From Alcanivorax sp. DP30 (GTDB lineage: Bacteria; Pseudomonadota; Gammaproteobacteria; Pseudomonadales; Alcanivoracaceae), in assembly GCF_009882945.1 (NCBI RefSeq), contig NZ_WTUY01000005.1:537863-601862 (forward strand): DNA of 64,000 nt. Reading direction: 5' to 3'. The notes beneath the pieces are model-generated. The model was not told the DNA's origin and did not search any database. It was given only the letters and a program-made list of their open reading frames with translations. Positions 24,732-33,638 of this stretch are shown here, piece after piece. The number at the start of each line of letters is the position of its first letter. The first letter of the stretch is position 1. A program made the translations under genes and the position numbers.

Positions 24732-24774
24732 ACGCAAGAGGCCGCGTCCAGACTTTGGGCGCGGCCTCTTGCGT
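24732..24774. repeat. Perfect 15-bp intergenic hairpin between rssA and corB
   Basis: ACGCAAGAGGCCGCG pairs exactly with CGCGGCCTCTTGCGT across a 13-base loop. No clear T-tract follows on either strand, yet it lies between convergent genes and may stop transcription in both directions. A sister hairpin lies at 26203-26249. Confidence 0.6.
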
Positions 24775-24806
24775 CTCAATGACATGAAAGTTGATACGCG
24801 TCGTTA

Positions 24807-26069
24807 TCAATTGCCTGCTGCTCTTCTCATCCTTGCCGCTTTCACCATGTTGTCCTTCACCTGAAGGATTTCGATCTGGTAGTCCAGAATCTTCACCGAG
24901 ATGTTGGCGTCGGGGATGTCCTGTAGGTATTCCAGGATCAGGCCATTGAGGGTTTTCGGGCCGTCGGTGGGGAGGTCCCATTGCAGGGCGCGGTTGATGT
25001 CGCGCAGGGTGCTGGAGCCGTCGATAACGTAGGTGCCGTCTTCCTGGGGATGAATATCCTGGCTGGTGGCGGCAAGGTCGGTGGTGAATTCGCCCACGAT
25101 CTCCTCGAGAATATCCTCCAGCGTTACCAAGCCCAGCACATCGCCATATTCATCCACCACGATACCGATGCGACGCTTGGCATTCTGGAAGTTGATCAGC
25201 TGCTGGTGAAGGGAGGTGGCTTCCGGCACAAAGTAGGGTTCCACGGTGTACTGCATCAGCTCGGCCTTGTTGATGTCTTCCTTGAGTAACAGGCGGCTGA
25301 GTTTGCGCAGGTGCAACAGGCCGATCATGTTGTTTGGGTCGCCGTTGTACACCGGGAGACGGGTGTGTTGGCTGGACCGCAGGGTGGTGAGGATGTCGTG
25401 CATGTCATCCTCCAGATCGATGCCCACCATTTCATTGCGTGGCACCATGATGTCTTCCACGGTGACGGTTTCCAGATCCAGGATGTTGAGCAGCATCTTT
25501 TGGTGGTTTTCGGGAATCAGGCCGCCGGCCTCATTCACCACGGTGCGCAATTCTTCCGGGCTGAGGTGGTCGTCATCCTGCTCGTTGGCATTAATGCCAG
25601 CCAGGCGCAGCAGGATATTGCTGACGCCATTCACCAGCCAAACCAGTGGCGCGAGAATCGTTTGCAGCGGTTTCAGGGCCAGGCTGGCAGGAAAGGCCAC
25701 CCGTTCCGGGCGCATGGCGGCAAACGTCTTGGGGGTGATCTCCGCGAACACCAGCATGATGATGGTAATCACGACAGGCGCGACAGCAGCCCCCGTGTCG
25801 CCCAGCCAGCGGATGGCGAGTATGGCGGCCACGGTGGCGGCGAAATTGTTGACGAAGTTGTTGCCGATCAGGATTACCGACAACAAGCGGTCAGTGCGTT
25901 TTAGCAGGCCTTCCACACGGGAGGCCGCCTTGTGTCCCTGTCGGGCCAGGTGGCGCAGGCGGTATCGGTTGATGGCCACCATGCCGGTTTCACTGCTGGA
26001 GAAGAAGGCTGAGCCAAGAATCAGGAAGATCAGGGCGCCTATCAGCCACCCATCAGAGAAGGTATCCAA
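24807..26069 (-). CDS. HlyC/CorC (CNNM/CorB-type) membrane protein with CBS domains
   Basis: 420 residues. The N-terminal DUF21/CNNM domain (about 1-190) has four hydrophobic segments, the first being LIGALIFLILGSAFFSSSETG. Two CBS domains follow (about 205-330, including MVPRNEMVGID and VVDEYGDVLGLVT), then a CorC_HlyC C-terminal domain (about 335-410). Members are linked to magnesium or cobalt efflux, but transport is not proven for most. ypjD lies upstream, as in related genomes. A repeat and hairpin module flanks it on both sides. Confidence 0.9.
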   Translation of the reverse strand: MDTFSDGWLIGALIFLILGSAFFSSSETGMVAINRYRLRHLARQGHKAASRVEGLLKRTDRLLSVILIGNNFVNNFAATVAAILAIRWLGDTGAAVAPVVITIIMLVFAEITPKTFAAMRPERVAFPASLALKPLQTILAPLVWLVNGVSNILLRLAGINANEQDDDHLSPEELRTVVNEAGGLIPENHQKMLLNILDLETVTVEDIMVPRNEMVGIDLEDDMHDILTTLRSSQHTRLPVYNGDPNNMIGLLHLRKLSRLLLKEDINKAELMQYTVEPYFVPEATSLHQQLINFQNAKRRIGIVVDEYGDVLGLVTLEDILEEIVGEFTTDLAATSQDIHPQEDGTYVIDGSSTLRDINRALQWDLPTDGPKTLNGLILEYLQDIPDANISVKILDYQIEILQVKDNMVKAARMRRAAGN

Positions 26070-26145
26070 GGGAAAAGTCGTTTATCCGCCAGTTGGGTAG
26101 GTATTGTTCGGGGTAGGGGAGAGGGGTGTCAAGGAGGCGGTGATC

Positions 26146-26174
26146 AGTTAATAGTTAATAATGAATAATTAATA
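26146..26174. repeat. AT-rich intergenic repeat between corB and ypjD
   Basis: GTTAATAGTTAATAATGAAT and the following ATTAATAG, with an opposing GTTATTAATTGC near 26276-26287. Together with the hairpin at 26203-26249 it forms the same composite module as at 24670-24814. Confidence 0.5.
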
Positions 26175-26202
26175 GCTCGCGAGCCGGGGTTGCCTTGTTC
26201 TG

Positions 26203-26249
26203 CAAGCGTTGAGGCCGCGTCCGGAATCTGGGCGCGGCCTCAACGCTTG
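26203..26249. repeat. Perfect 17-bp intergenic hairpin downstream of ypjD
   Basis: CAAGCGTTGAGGCCGCG pairs exactly with CGCGGCCTCAACGCTTG across a 13-base loop that resembles the one at 24747-24759. There is no obvious T-tract. Confidence 0.6.
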
Positions 26250-26279
26250 AAACTGATAACGACGCTGAACGCGTCGTTA

Positions 26280-27083
26280 TTAATTGCGGTGCAGGATGAA
26301 CTCCAGCACCAGCTGACTACCGAAGAACCCCACCAGCAACACCGCAAACCCTCCCAGGGTAAAACGGATGGCGGTGCGGCCGCGCCAGCCGCGCAGGTGG
26401 CGTCCGGCGAGGAGCGTGGCGAAGACCACCCAGGCGATCAGGGTGAGCACGGTCTTGTGGACCAGATGCTGGGCAAACAGGTTATCCACGTAGAAAAAAC
26501 CGGAGGCAATGGCGATGGTGAGCAGGATCTCACCGACCCAGATGGCCTCGAACAACATGGTTTCCATCACCTGCACCGGCGGGAAAAGCCGCATGATGCC
26601 GCGAATGTGACCTTCTTTGAGCTGATGATCCTGTATGCGGACCAGAATGGCCTGGGCGGCTGCAATGCCGAGTACTGCGTAGGCAAGAATGGAAAACAGT
26701 ACATGGGTGCCCAGTCCGTGGGCCAGCGGTTGGGCTGTGTCGCCGTTACTGACCCAGAGCATGCCGGGAATCGTCAGCGCTGCAAACGGATAGACAATGG
26801 CGTTAATCCACTGAAACGGGCGCCACAAACAGGAAAGCAGCACCGCGATCACGCAGGTGGCAGCGGCCGCGGACGCGACCGGGAAAAGTCCCAGGCGAAG
26901 CCCTGCCGGCGTCAACATGGTGCCCCACAGGCTGATCATATGAGCGGCGACAGCAAGTCCGCCAAGGGTCAGGATGGAGCGACGGGACGGTGTGCTTTGC
27001 CCGCGAAACTGCGAGAACACCGTCAAGCTGGCCAGGATGTAAAGCGCAAAAGCGGCAAGTCCGCTGATCACGGAAAGGTTCAT
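26280..27083 (-). CDS. ypjD: YpjD/CcsA-family inner-membrane protein
   Basis: 267 residues with about eight hydrophobic segments and the CcsA-type cytochrome c assembly signature: the HVLFSILAYAVLGIAAAQA segment and conserved histidines including AHGLGTHVLF and HKTVLTLIAWVVF. True CcsA/CcmC proteins handle heme; YpjD members next to ffh and corB are of uncertain function. It is divergent from ffh, as in Pseudomonas. Confidence 0.85.
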   Translation of the reverse strand: MNLSVISGLAAFALYILASLTVFSQFRGQSTPSRRSILTLGGLAVAAHMISLWGTMLTPAGLRLGLFPVASAAAATCVIAVLLSCLWRPFQWINAIVYPFAALTIPGMLWVSNGDTAQPLAHGLGTHVLFSILAYAVLGIAAAQAILVRIQDHQLKEGHIRGIMRLFPPVQVMETMLFEAIWVGEILLTIAIASGFFYVDNLFAQHLVHKTVLTLIAWVVFATLLAGRHLRGWRGRTAIRFTLGGFAVLLVGFFGSQLVLEFILHRN

Positions 27084-27233
27084 AGGTGTTGTAATCCGTT
27101 TTTAGCCAGCCCGGTCATGGTTTGAGGGCCAGCCCGCTGAAGTCTGGCATAGGCATAACTCTTCTATCAACAATCATTCTCATTTTGCGGGACCGTTTGG
27201 CGCAGGCCCATGACGTTGGCCCTGAATGAAGGC

Positions 27234-27239
27234 TATAAT
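27234..27239 (+). promoter_or_regulatory. Candidate -10 box (TATAAT) of ffh
   Basis: A perfect TATAAT lies 62 bases before the ffh start. No convincing -35 hexamer is visible at standard spacing. Confidence 0.4.
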
Positions 27240-27301
27240 CGCGCCCCTGTCACTGCCATGGCGTCAGCCGTGGGCAGACAAGAGGATTTGGAGGTAGCAC
27301 C

Positions 27302-28732
27302 ATGTTCGAGAATCTCACCGACCGGTTGGGATCGTCGCTTAAAAACCTGGCAGGTCAGGGATCCCTGACCGAAGACAATATCCGCGACACCCTGCGTGAA
27401 GTACGCAAGGCGCTGCTGGAGGCCGATGTGGCCCTGCCGGTGGTAAAAGAGTTTGTCGAGCAGGTAAAGGAAAAGGCCCTGGGGCAGGATGTGCTGCAGA
27501 GCCTGAATCCGGGCCAGGCGTTCGTGAAGATCGTCAACGACGAGCTGGTTCATACCATGGGCGATGCCAACGACGCCCTGGATCTGGCCACCAAGCCGCC
27601 GGCCATCATTCTGATGGCGGGCCTGCAGGGGGCGGGTAAAACCACCTCCGTGGCCAAGCTTGCCCGCTTCCTGCAGGAGCGCGAGAAGAAGAAGGTCATG
27701 GTGGTATCCGCCGACGTTTATCGTCCGGCGGCGATTGAGCAGCTGAAGACCCTGGCCGGTGAAGTGGAGACCAACTTCTTCCCGTCCACCGGGGATCAGG
27801 ATCCTGTCGACATCGCCAATGCAGCCCTGGACGAAGCCCGTCGCCGTTATATGGACGTGCTGATCGTCGATACCGCCGGTCGTCTCCATGTCGATGAAGA
27901 CATGATGAGCGAGATCAAACGCCTGCATGGGGCCATCAACCCGGTGGAAACCCTGTTCGTGGTGGATGCCATGACCGGTCAGGATGCGGCGAATACGGCC
28001 CAGGCCTTTAATGAAGCGCTGCCGCTGACCGGCGTGATCCTGACCAAGGCCGACGGTGATTCCCGCGGTGGTGCGGCCCTGTCTGTGCGCCAGCTCACCG
28101 GCAAGCCGATCAAGTTTATCGGTATGGGCGAGAAGACGGATGCGCTGGAGCCGTTCCACCCTGATCGTATCGCCAGCCGGATCCTCGGCATGGGCGACGT
28201 GCTCTCCCTGGTGGAAGAAGCCGAACGCAAGCTGGACAAAAAGAAAGCCGAAAAAATCGCCAAGAAGTTCAAGAAAGGCAAGGCGATGGACTTCGAGGAT
28301 CTCAAGGACCAGTTCCAGCAAATGCGTAACATGGGGGGCATGGCCGGCCTGCTCGACAAGTTGCCCGGTATGGGGGGCATGATGCAGGCCGCCCAGGATC
28401 CTGCGGCCATGAAGCAGATGAAGCACATGGAGGCGCTGATCGACTCCATGACCATCAAGGAGCGCCGTAATCCCGACCTCATCAAGGGCTCCCGCAAAAA
28501 GCGTATTGCCATGGGGGCCGGGCTGGAGATTCAGGATCTCAACCGCCTGATGAAGCAGCAGAAAATGATGGCCAAGATGATGAAGAAAATGCGCACCAAA
28601 GGCGGCATGAAAAACATGATGCGCGGCCTGGAAGGCATGATGGGGGGCAATGGCGGCCCCGGTGGCGGTATGGGTGGACCTGGCGGCATGGGCGGTATGG
28701 GTGGTCCAGGCGGTGGCATGCCGCCAATGTGA
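27302..28732 (+). CDS. ffh: Signal recognition particle protein Ffh (SRP54)
   Basis: 476 residues. The N domain is followed by the GTPase G domain with P-loop GLQGAGKTT (107-115), DTAGRLH and TKADGDSRGG, then the methionine-rich M domain (about 300-435) that binds SRP RNA and signal sequences. Ffh targets membrane proteins to FtsY and the translocon. The C-terminus carries an extended Gly/Met tail (GGNGGPGGGMGGPGGMGG and more). A GGAGG-type ribosome-binding site precedes the ATG. It is divergent from ypjD and upstream of the rpsP operon. Confidence 0.98.
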   Translation: MFENLTDRLGSSLKNLAGQGSLTEDNIRDTLREVRKALLEADVALPVVKEFVEQVKEKALGQDVLQSLNPGQAFVKIVNDELVHTMGDANDALDLATKPPAIILMAGLQGAGKTTSVAKLARFLQEREKKKVMVVSADVYRPAAIEQLKTLAGEVETNFFPSTGDQDPVDIANAALDEARRRYMDVLIVDTAGRLHVDEDMMSEIKRLHGAINPVETLFVVDAMTGQDAANTAQAFNEALPLTGVILTKADGDSRGGAALSVRQLTGKPIKFIGMGEKTDALEPFHPDRIASRILGMGDVLSLVEEAERKLDKKKAEKIAKKFKKGKAMDFEDLKDQFQQMRNMGGMAGLLDKLPGMGGMMQAAQDPAAMKQMKHMEALIDSMTIKERRNPDLIKGSRKKRIAMGAGLEIQDLNRLMKQQKMMAKMMKKMRTKGGMKNMMRGLEGMMGGNGGPGGGMGGPGGMGGMGGPGGGMPPM

Positions 28733-28853
28733 TTCGGCGCGTCACGCAACATGCAGCATGCGGGCCGGGCAGGTGAACACCTCTCTGCCCGCGCTGCGTC
28801 TGGGAGATGGGTTTTTTCGGGGCGTTCCGTCGCATTTAGCATTTGCGAAGTGC

Positions 28854-28882
28854 TTGTTGCCTGCCGCGACTCCCTGTATAAT
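28854..28882 (+). promoter_or_regulatory. Candidate sigma-70 promoter of the rpsP operon
   Basis: TTGTTG (28854-28859) and TATAAT (28877-28882) are separated by 17 bases and followed by a GC-rich discriminator, about 130 bases before rpsP. Confidence 0.55.
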
Positions 28883-29012
28883 CCGCGCCCTTCGCGGCCT
28901 GTTCCCTGTTTTCTATGGATCCGGGGGCTGGCTTTCAAGCGGATACGATGGCTCGCCATGCCCTCCTCGGCAGGTGGCCGGGAAACCGGATTGATAAAAA
29001 GGTAGATAAACC

Positions 29013-29261
29013 ATGGTAATTATTCGTCTCGCTCGCGGCGGTTCCAAGAAGCGCCCGTTCTACAGCATTGTTGTTGCCGACAGCCGTAACGCCCGTGATG
29101 GTCGTTTCATCGAGCAACTGGGTTTCTATAACCCCATCGCCCGTGGCGGTGAAATCCCTCTGAAGCTGAACCTGGAAAGCCTGGACGCCTGGGTTGGTAA
29201 AGGTGCGCAGCTGTCTGATCGCGTCAAGACCCTGGTTAAGCAGGCCCGTAAGGAAGCCTGA
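29013..29261 (+). CDS. rpsP: 30S ribosomal protein S16
   Basis: 82 residues, the normal S16 length, starting [20 protein letters not shown] and containing [19 protein letters not shown]16 is an early-binding small-subunit protein. It heads the classic rpsP-rimM-trmD-rplS operon; its stop overlaps the rimM start by one base. Confidence 0.98.
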   Translation: MVIIRLARGGSKKRPFYSIVVADSRNARDGRFIEQLGFYNPIARGGEIPLKLNLESLDAWVGKGAQLSDRVKTLVKQARKEA

Positions 29262-29800
29262 TGACCACTGGAGGGCAGTTGTCCTCTGAGCTGGAGGTCG
29301 TCGGTCGCATCCTTGGGGTGCACGGCGTGCAGGGGTGGGTGAAGGTGTTTTCCCATACCGATCCCCGCGAAAATCTCCAGCACTACCAGCCCTGGCACCT
29401 GAAACAGGGCGGCCAGTGGAAGCCGGTAAAAGTTACCGGCTTCCGTCCCCAGGGCAAGGGCTTGATCGCACAACTGGAAGGTATTACTGACCGGAATATG
29501 GCGGCGGCTCTGGTAGGGCAGGATATCGGCATACCCCGTGACCTGTTGCCTCGCTCAGGTGGCGGTGAATATTACTGGCGCGACCTTATCGGTCTGCGGG
29601 TGTTCCACAAGGACGGCGCAGATTTTGGCAAGGTGGCCCGGATGCTGGAAACCGGAGCCAACGATGTGATCGAGGTTCGCGGTGACAGCAAAAGCCTGGA
29701 TCGTCGCGAGCGGCTGATTCCCTGGCTACCGGAAGACGTAGTCATTGACGTTGATCTGGCCGAAGGGCGGATGATCGTTGACTGGGATCCGGAATTCTAG
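29261..29800 (+). CDS. rimM: Ribosome maturation factor RimM
   Basis: 179 residues with an N-terminal RimM domain ([20 protein letters not shown]) and a C-terminal PRC-barrel ([12 protein letters not shown], ending [18 protein letters not shown]). RimM binds S19 and aids 16S rRNA processing of the 30S head. It overlaps rpsP by one base and is one base from trmD. Confidence 0.96.
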   Translation: MTTGGQLSSELEVVGRILGVHGVQGWVKVFSHTDPRENLQHYQPWHLKQGGQWKPVKVTGFRPQGKGLIAQLEGITDRNMAAALVGQDIGIPRDLLPRSGGGEYYWRDLIGLRVFHKDGADFGKVARMLETGANDVIEVRGDSKSLDRRERLIPWLPEDVVIDVDLAEGRMIVDWDPEF

Positions 29801-29801
29801 A

Positions 29802-30593
29802 ATGAGTGTGACGCCGTATCAGGTCACGCTGGTTACGCTGTTTCCAGAGATGGCCGGCGCAATCACCGATTTTGGCGTTACCCGGCGGGCCGTGGAAAAT
29901 GGCCAGCTGCAGGTGGATACCGTGAACCCGCGGGATTTCACCGAAGATCGTCATCGCACCGTGGACGATCGCCCCTTCGGCGGCGGTCCGGGTATGGTGA
30001 TGAAGGTGGACCCGCTGGCAAAAGCCTTGCTGTCCGCCCGTGCTGCCAACCCGGCGGCGAAAGTGATTTATCTGTCCCCCCAGGGGCAGTCGCTGACCCA
30101 GGCGAAAGCCGAGGCGTTGGCACAACAGCCCGGCCTGATCTTGCTGGCGGGGCGCTATGAAGGCGTAGACGAGCGGTTGCTCGAGAGCTGCGTGGATGAG
30201 CAGATATCCATCGGCGATTACGTCCTCAGCGGCGGCGAACTGCCGGCGCTGGTGCTGATCGATGCGGTCAGCCGACTGATTCCCGGAGTGCTGGGTCACC
30301 AGGATTCCGCCGAGCAGGATTCGTTTTCTGGTGAATTCGAAGACCTGCTGGATTGTCCACACTACACCCGCCCGGAGGTGTACGACGGACAGGCAGTGCC
30401 CCAGGTACTGCTGAGCGGCAATCACGAACTGATTCGCCGCTGGCGCCTGAAACAGGCGCTGGGACGGACCTGGCAACAGCGTCCTGACCTGCTGGAACGC
30501 CGCCGGGCGCGGGGTTTGAGCGTTGAAGAGCAGCAACTGCTGGACGAGTACATCGCCGAGCAGTCGTCGCATACAGCAAAAACGAACGAATAG
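29802..30593 (+). CDS. trmD: tRNA (guanine-N1-)-methyltransferase TrmD
   Basis: 263 residues from ATG 29802. The trefoil-knot (SPOUT) enzyme makes m1G37 in tRNAs. Visible motifs are [33 protein letters not shown] and [20 protein letters not shown]. It is third in the operon, one base after rimM. Confidence 0.98.
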   Translation: MSVTPYQVTLVTLFPEMAGAITDFGVTRRAVENGQLQVDTVNPRDFTEDRHRTVDDRPFGGGPGMVMKVDPLAKALLSARAANPAAKVIYLSPQGQSLTQAKAEALAQQPGLILLAGRYEGVDERLLESCVDEQISIGDYVLSGGELPALVLIDAVSRLIPGVLGHQDSAEQDSFSGEFEDLLDCPHYTRPEVYDGQAVPQVLLSGNHELIRRWRLKQALGRTWQQRPDLLERRRARGLSVEEQQLLDEYIAEQSSHTAKTNE

Positions 30594-30603
30594 GAGCATT
30601 GCC

Positions 30604-30960
30604 ATGAGCGGCAAGAACCTGATCATCCAGGGCATCGAAAACGCCCAGCTGAAAGCCGACCTGCCGGAATTCGGCGCCGGCGACACCGTTACCGTTCAGG
30701 TAAAGGTGAAAGAAGGTACCCGTGAGCGTCTGCAGGCGTTCCAGGGCGTTGTTATCGCCCGTCGTAACCGCGGTCTGAACTCTGCGTTCACCGTGCGCAA
30801 GATCTCCCACGGTGTGGGTGTTGAGCGTGTATTCCAGCTGCACAGCCCGCTGATCGACTCCATTGAAGTCGTTCGTCGTGGTGACGTGAGCCGCGCCAAG
30901 CTGTACTACCTGCGTGACCGCTCTGGTAAGTCCGCACGGATCAAAGAAAAGATTCGTTAA
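30604..30960 (+). CDS. rplS: 50S ribosomal protein L19
   Basis: 118 residues, with [32 protein letters not shown] and [16 protein letters not shown] as in all L19 proteins. AGGAG precedes the ATG. It ends the operon; a terminator follows about 100 bases downstream. Confidence 0.98.
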   Translation: MSGKNLIIQGIENAQLKADLPEFGAGDTVTVQVKVKEGTRERLQAFQGVVIARRNRGLNSAFTVRKISHGVGVERVFQLHSPLIDSIEVVRRGDVSRAKLYYLRDRSGKSARIKEKIR

Positions 30961-31057
30961 GACCGGCGGACTCCGGTCTGCCGAGGGCGAATGTTGGTTC
31001 AGCCTTTGCTGTAGGGCATGCGGAATCAACCTCTGGACGGGCAGACCAAAGCTCCAA

Positions 31058-31088
31058 TAAAAAAGCCGCCTCAAAGGCGGCTTTTTTG
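31058..31088. terminator. Bidirectional terminator between rplS and the GGDEF gene
   Basis: AAAAAAGCCGCC-loop-GGCGGCTTTTTT; the A-run and T-run on opposite sides allow termination of both convergent units. Confidence 0.88.
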
Positions 31089-31099
31089 TGCCTGATTGT

Positions 31100-32269
31100 C
31101 TAGGCAGTGGCCTCCATGCACGTTGCCAGGGTGACACGATCACGTCCTGCGTGTTTGGCTTGGTACATTGCTGCGTCGGCTTTTTCCACCATGGTCCGTG
31201 CCGATGCGCAGCCTCTTGCGACTTCACTGCACACGCCAAAACTGGCGGTTAACCGTATCTCAGGCAAGTTATTGATCCTGGGTAGTGTTATGTCACGCAA
31301 TGCTTTGGCGCAACGTTCTGCTACCAGTGAGGCGTTTTGTGCATCCGAGCCAGGCAGGATCAGGAGAAACTCTTCCCCTCCGTATCTTCCTACAAGGTCA
31401 TTGTCGCGCAGAGTGTCCTGCAAGCAGCGAGCCACCAACTGCAGTGCCAGGTCCCCCATTTGATGGCCATAACGGTCGTTGATTTCCTTGAAGTGATCCA
31501 GGTCGAGCACGACAACCGAGAGAGGTCTCCCGGTTATTTCGGAGTGCCTGAATGCCTGCTCCAGGGCCTCTGTGGCATGCCGTCTATTGGCGACGCCGGT
31601 TAAAGGATCGGTGCTGGCCTGATGGAGGGTCTGGGCTTCCCGATGGCGCCACGAGTCAGTGAGGGCGGCCACAGTGAATGAATCCTTGATAACAATAAGC
31701 GTGGCGGCCAGCAGGGCCATAAAGTCGTACCAGAACTGGGCGACTGGGGAGTAGACGCGTGCCAGTAGTGGCTGGTAAGTGGCACCACCAAGGCTGATAA
31801 CCACAGAATAGGCCAAAATAACGGTAATAGAGACCGCAAAAATGGTGGTGATTTGCCTGGCTGGGAAGAGTAATAGTCCGATCAATACACAGCCGGTTAG
31901 CACAATGCCCGTGACAAGATTGAAGGGGCCTACCAGCAGTAGAGAGATGATTCCGCTCAAACTGAAAAGGGCAATCACTTGCTGCGAAAATCTATGCTCC
32001 TGCGCTTCGGTCATTTCACGTTTGTTTCCGTAGAGCGCCAGGGCTGTCCAGAAAATGGAAGCAGCACCCCCCCAAAGTACACCGGCCCACAACAAGGGGT
32101 TGTAAATCTCTGTCATCCACTGAGACAGAAGCAGCCCCGCTACGCTTCCAAGGCCAATCAGTATGTGTACTGGTTGAGAAAGCCAGCAGATAAACACGCT
32201 CTTTTGCCTTGGTGAGCCATTAATCTGTTGGCCGATATACTGATAGAGCCGGGCTATTGTTGTATTCAT
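31100..32269 (-). CDS. Membrane-bound diguanylate cyclase (GGDEF)
   Basis: 389 residues. About six hydrophobic segments occupy residues 25-205 and form a membrane sensor of no recognised family. The GGDEF domain (about 213-380) has an intact GGEEF signature (297-301) and an upstream RDND (288-291) that fits the RxxD inhibitory I-site five residues before it. It should make c-di-GMP from two GTP and be feedback-inhibited. It stands alone. The c-di-GMP output could influence csgD, but nothing in the sequence shows this. Confidence 0.92.
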   Translation of the reverse strand: MNTTIARLYQYIGQQINGSPRQKSVFICWLSQPVHILIGLGSVAGLLLSQWMTEIYNPLLWAGVLWGGAASIFWTALALYGNKREMTEAQEHRFSQQVIALFSLSGIISLLLVGPFNLVTGIVLTGCVLIGLLLFPARQITTIFAVSITVILAYSVVISLGGATYQPLLARVYSPVAQFWYDFMALLAATLIVIKDSFTVAALTDSWRHREAQTLHQASTDPLTGVANRRHATEALEQAFRHSEITGRPLSVVVLDLDHFKEINDRYGHQMGDLALQLVARCLQDTLRDNDLVGRYGGEEFLLILPGSDAQNASLVAERCAKALRDITLPRINNLPEIRLTASFGVCSEVARGCASARTMVEKADAAMYQAKHAGRDRVTLATCMEATA

Positions 32270-32293
32270 TAAGGCGTTACCAGTTTCAAATTG

Positions 32294-32545
32294 TCATTTA
32301 CGAACTGCCCGGTACAGTGCCAAAAGCACCAGGGCACCGACAATGGCAGTGACAAAGCTGCCGAGGCTGAAACTGCCCACCGATCCGCCGATACCAGTGA
32401 TGGAACCCAGCCAGCCGCCAACAAACGCGCCGGCAATGCCGATCAGGATAGTGACGATAAAGCCGCCGGGATCTTTACCCGGCATAATCCACTTGGCCAC
32501 GATGCCTGCAATCAGGCCGAAAACAATCCAGGACAAAATGCCCAT
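32294..32545 (-). CDS. GlsB/YeaQ/YmgE family small membrane protein
   Basis: 83 residues forming three hydrophobic segments with the family pattern ILSWIVFGLIAGIVAKWIMP, IGIAGAFVGGWLG and VGALVLLALYRAV. Members are linked to general stress responses, with no known molecular activity. It is 24 bases upstream of the GGDEF gene on the same strand. Confidence 0.9.
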   Translation of the reverse strand: MGILSWIVFGLIAGIVAKWIMPGKDPGGFIVTILIGIAGAFVGGWLGSITGIGGSVGSFSLGSFVTAIVGALVLLALYRAVRK

Positions 32546-32683
32546 TTTCCTCTCCTTGGTGGTTGAATGACTGTCGATACGTCATAGATGCCAGAATTGT
32601 CGTCGTTTGTCGTTCGTTTGTGTCGGTATGACGGTAATATTTGGTAAAAGGAGCGTATGGCACTTTGGATCACTGGATAATGA

Positions 32684-33592
32684 ATGACGGCAGTTACTGA
32701 TGAACATGCCCGCTTGATTGATGCCTGGCTGGATCAGCAATGGCTGGAGAAGGGGTTGAGCGAGCATAGCCTGAGCAATTACCGCCGCGATCTGGTGCAG
32801 CTGGCGGTATGGCTGCAGGCACAGGGTGGGGCAATGCTGCAGTGCCAGCGTTATCAGCTGCTGGAGTTTCTGGCGGCGCGCCATCAACTGGGCATCAGTG
32901 CGCGCTCTGTGGCCCGCCAGCTATCCGCGGTGAAAGGGTTTTATCGCTGGCTCAAGCGGGAGGGTCGGATCGACGAGGATCCGGCGTTGCTGATTGAGCG
33001 TCCTAAAACGGGGCGGCCTTTGCCGAAGACGCTAACCGAAGCGGATGTGGAGGCCCTGCTCAGGGCACCGGATCTGGGTACGCCGTTGGGCCTGCGTGAC
33101 CGGGCCATGCTGGAAGTGCTGTATGCCACCGGGCTGCGGGTAACCGAACTGGTGACGCTCACACAAAGCCAGATCAACCCGCGACAGGGCCTGGTGAGAG
33201 TGATCGGCAAGGGCGACAAGGAACGCCTGGTGCCGCTGGGGGAGGAGGCGCTGCATTGGCTGGTGCGCTACCTGCGCGAAGGGCGGCCAGTGTTACTGGG
33301 CAATGATCAGGAGCTGCTGTTCCCCAGCCAGCGAGGGACCTGCATGACCCGGCAGACCTTCTGGCACCGGATCAAGCAGATGGCGACGGTGGCAGGGGTG
33401 CAAAAAAGCCTGTCTCCCCATACACTTCGCCATGCCTTTGCCACACATCTGCTTAATCATGGCGCGGACTTGCGGGTGGTACAGCTTCTACTCGGTCACA
33501 GCGATCTGTCTACCACGCAGATATACACCCATGTAGCCCAGCAGCGGTTACAGGACTTATACCAGAAACATCACCCCCGTTCGGGAACCTGA
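32684..33592 (+). CDS. xerD: Site-specific tyrosine recombinase XerD
   Basis: 302 residues. The catalytic residues are all visible: Arg152 (TGLRVTEL), Lys176 (GKGDKER), His246 and Arg249 (HTLRHAF), His272 (LLGHSDL) and nucleophile Tyr281 (TQIYTHV). XerD works with XerC to resolve chromosome dimers at dif. It lies beside dsbC as in Pseudomonas, and there are no other mobile-element genes near, so it is the housekeeping recombinase and not a phage or integron integrase. Confidence 0.94.
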   Translation: MTAVTDEHARLIDAWLDQQWLEKGLSEHSLSNYRRDLVQLAVWLQAQGGAMLQCQRYQLLEFLAARHQLGISARSVARQLSAVKGFYRWLKREGRIDEDPALLIERPKTGRPLPKTLTEADVEALLRAPDLGTPLGLRDRAMLEVLYATGLRVTELVTLTQSQINPRQGLVRVIGKGDKERLVPLGEEALHWLVRYLREGRPVLLGNDQELLFPSQRGTCMTRQTFWHRIKQMATVAGVQKSLSPHTLRHAFATHLLNHGADLRVVQLLLGHSDLSTTQIYTHVAQQRLQDLYQKHHPRSGT

Positions 33593-33638
33593 CAGGGCTT
33601 GCGGGCTCCAACCAGGGGACAAAAGGAGTAATAACAGA

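Noticed and set aside
24732-26249. Hairpins at 24732 and 26203 as standard terminators
   Set aside because: The stems are long and perfect but lack T-tracts on both strands; they are reported as repeat hairpins instead.
32684-33592. Tyrosine recombinase as sign of a mobile element
   Set aside because: The sequence and dsbC neighbour fit housekeeping XerD; no attachment site, phage gene or transposase is near. The adjacent tRNA-Val is 28 kb away and has no duplicated 3' end nearby.
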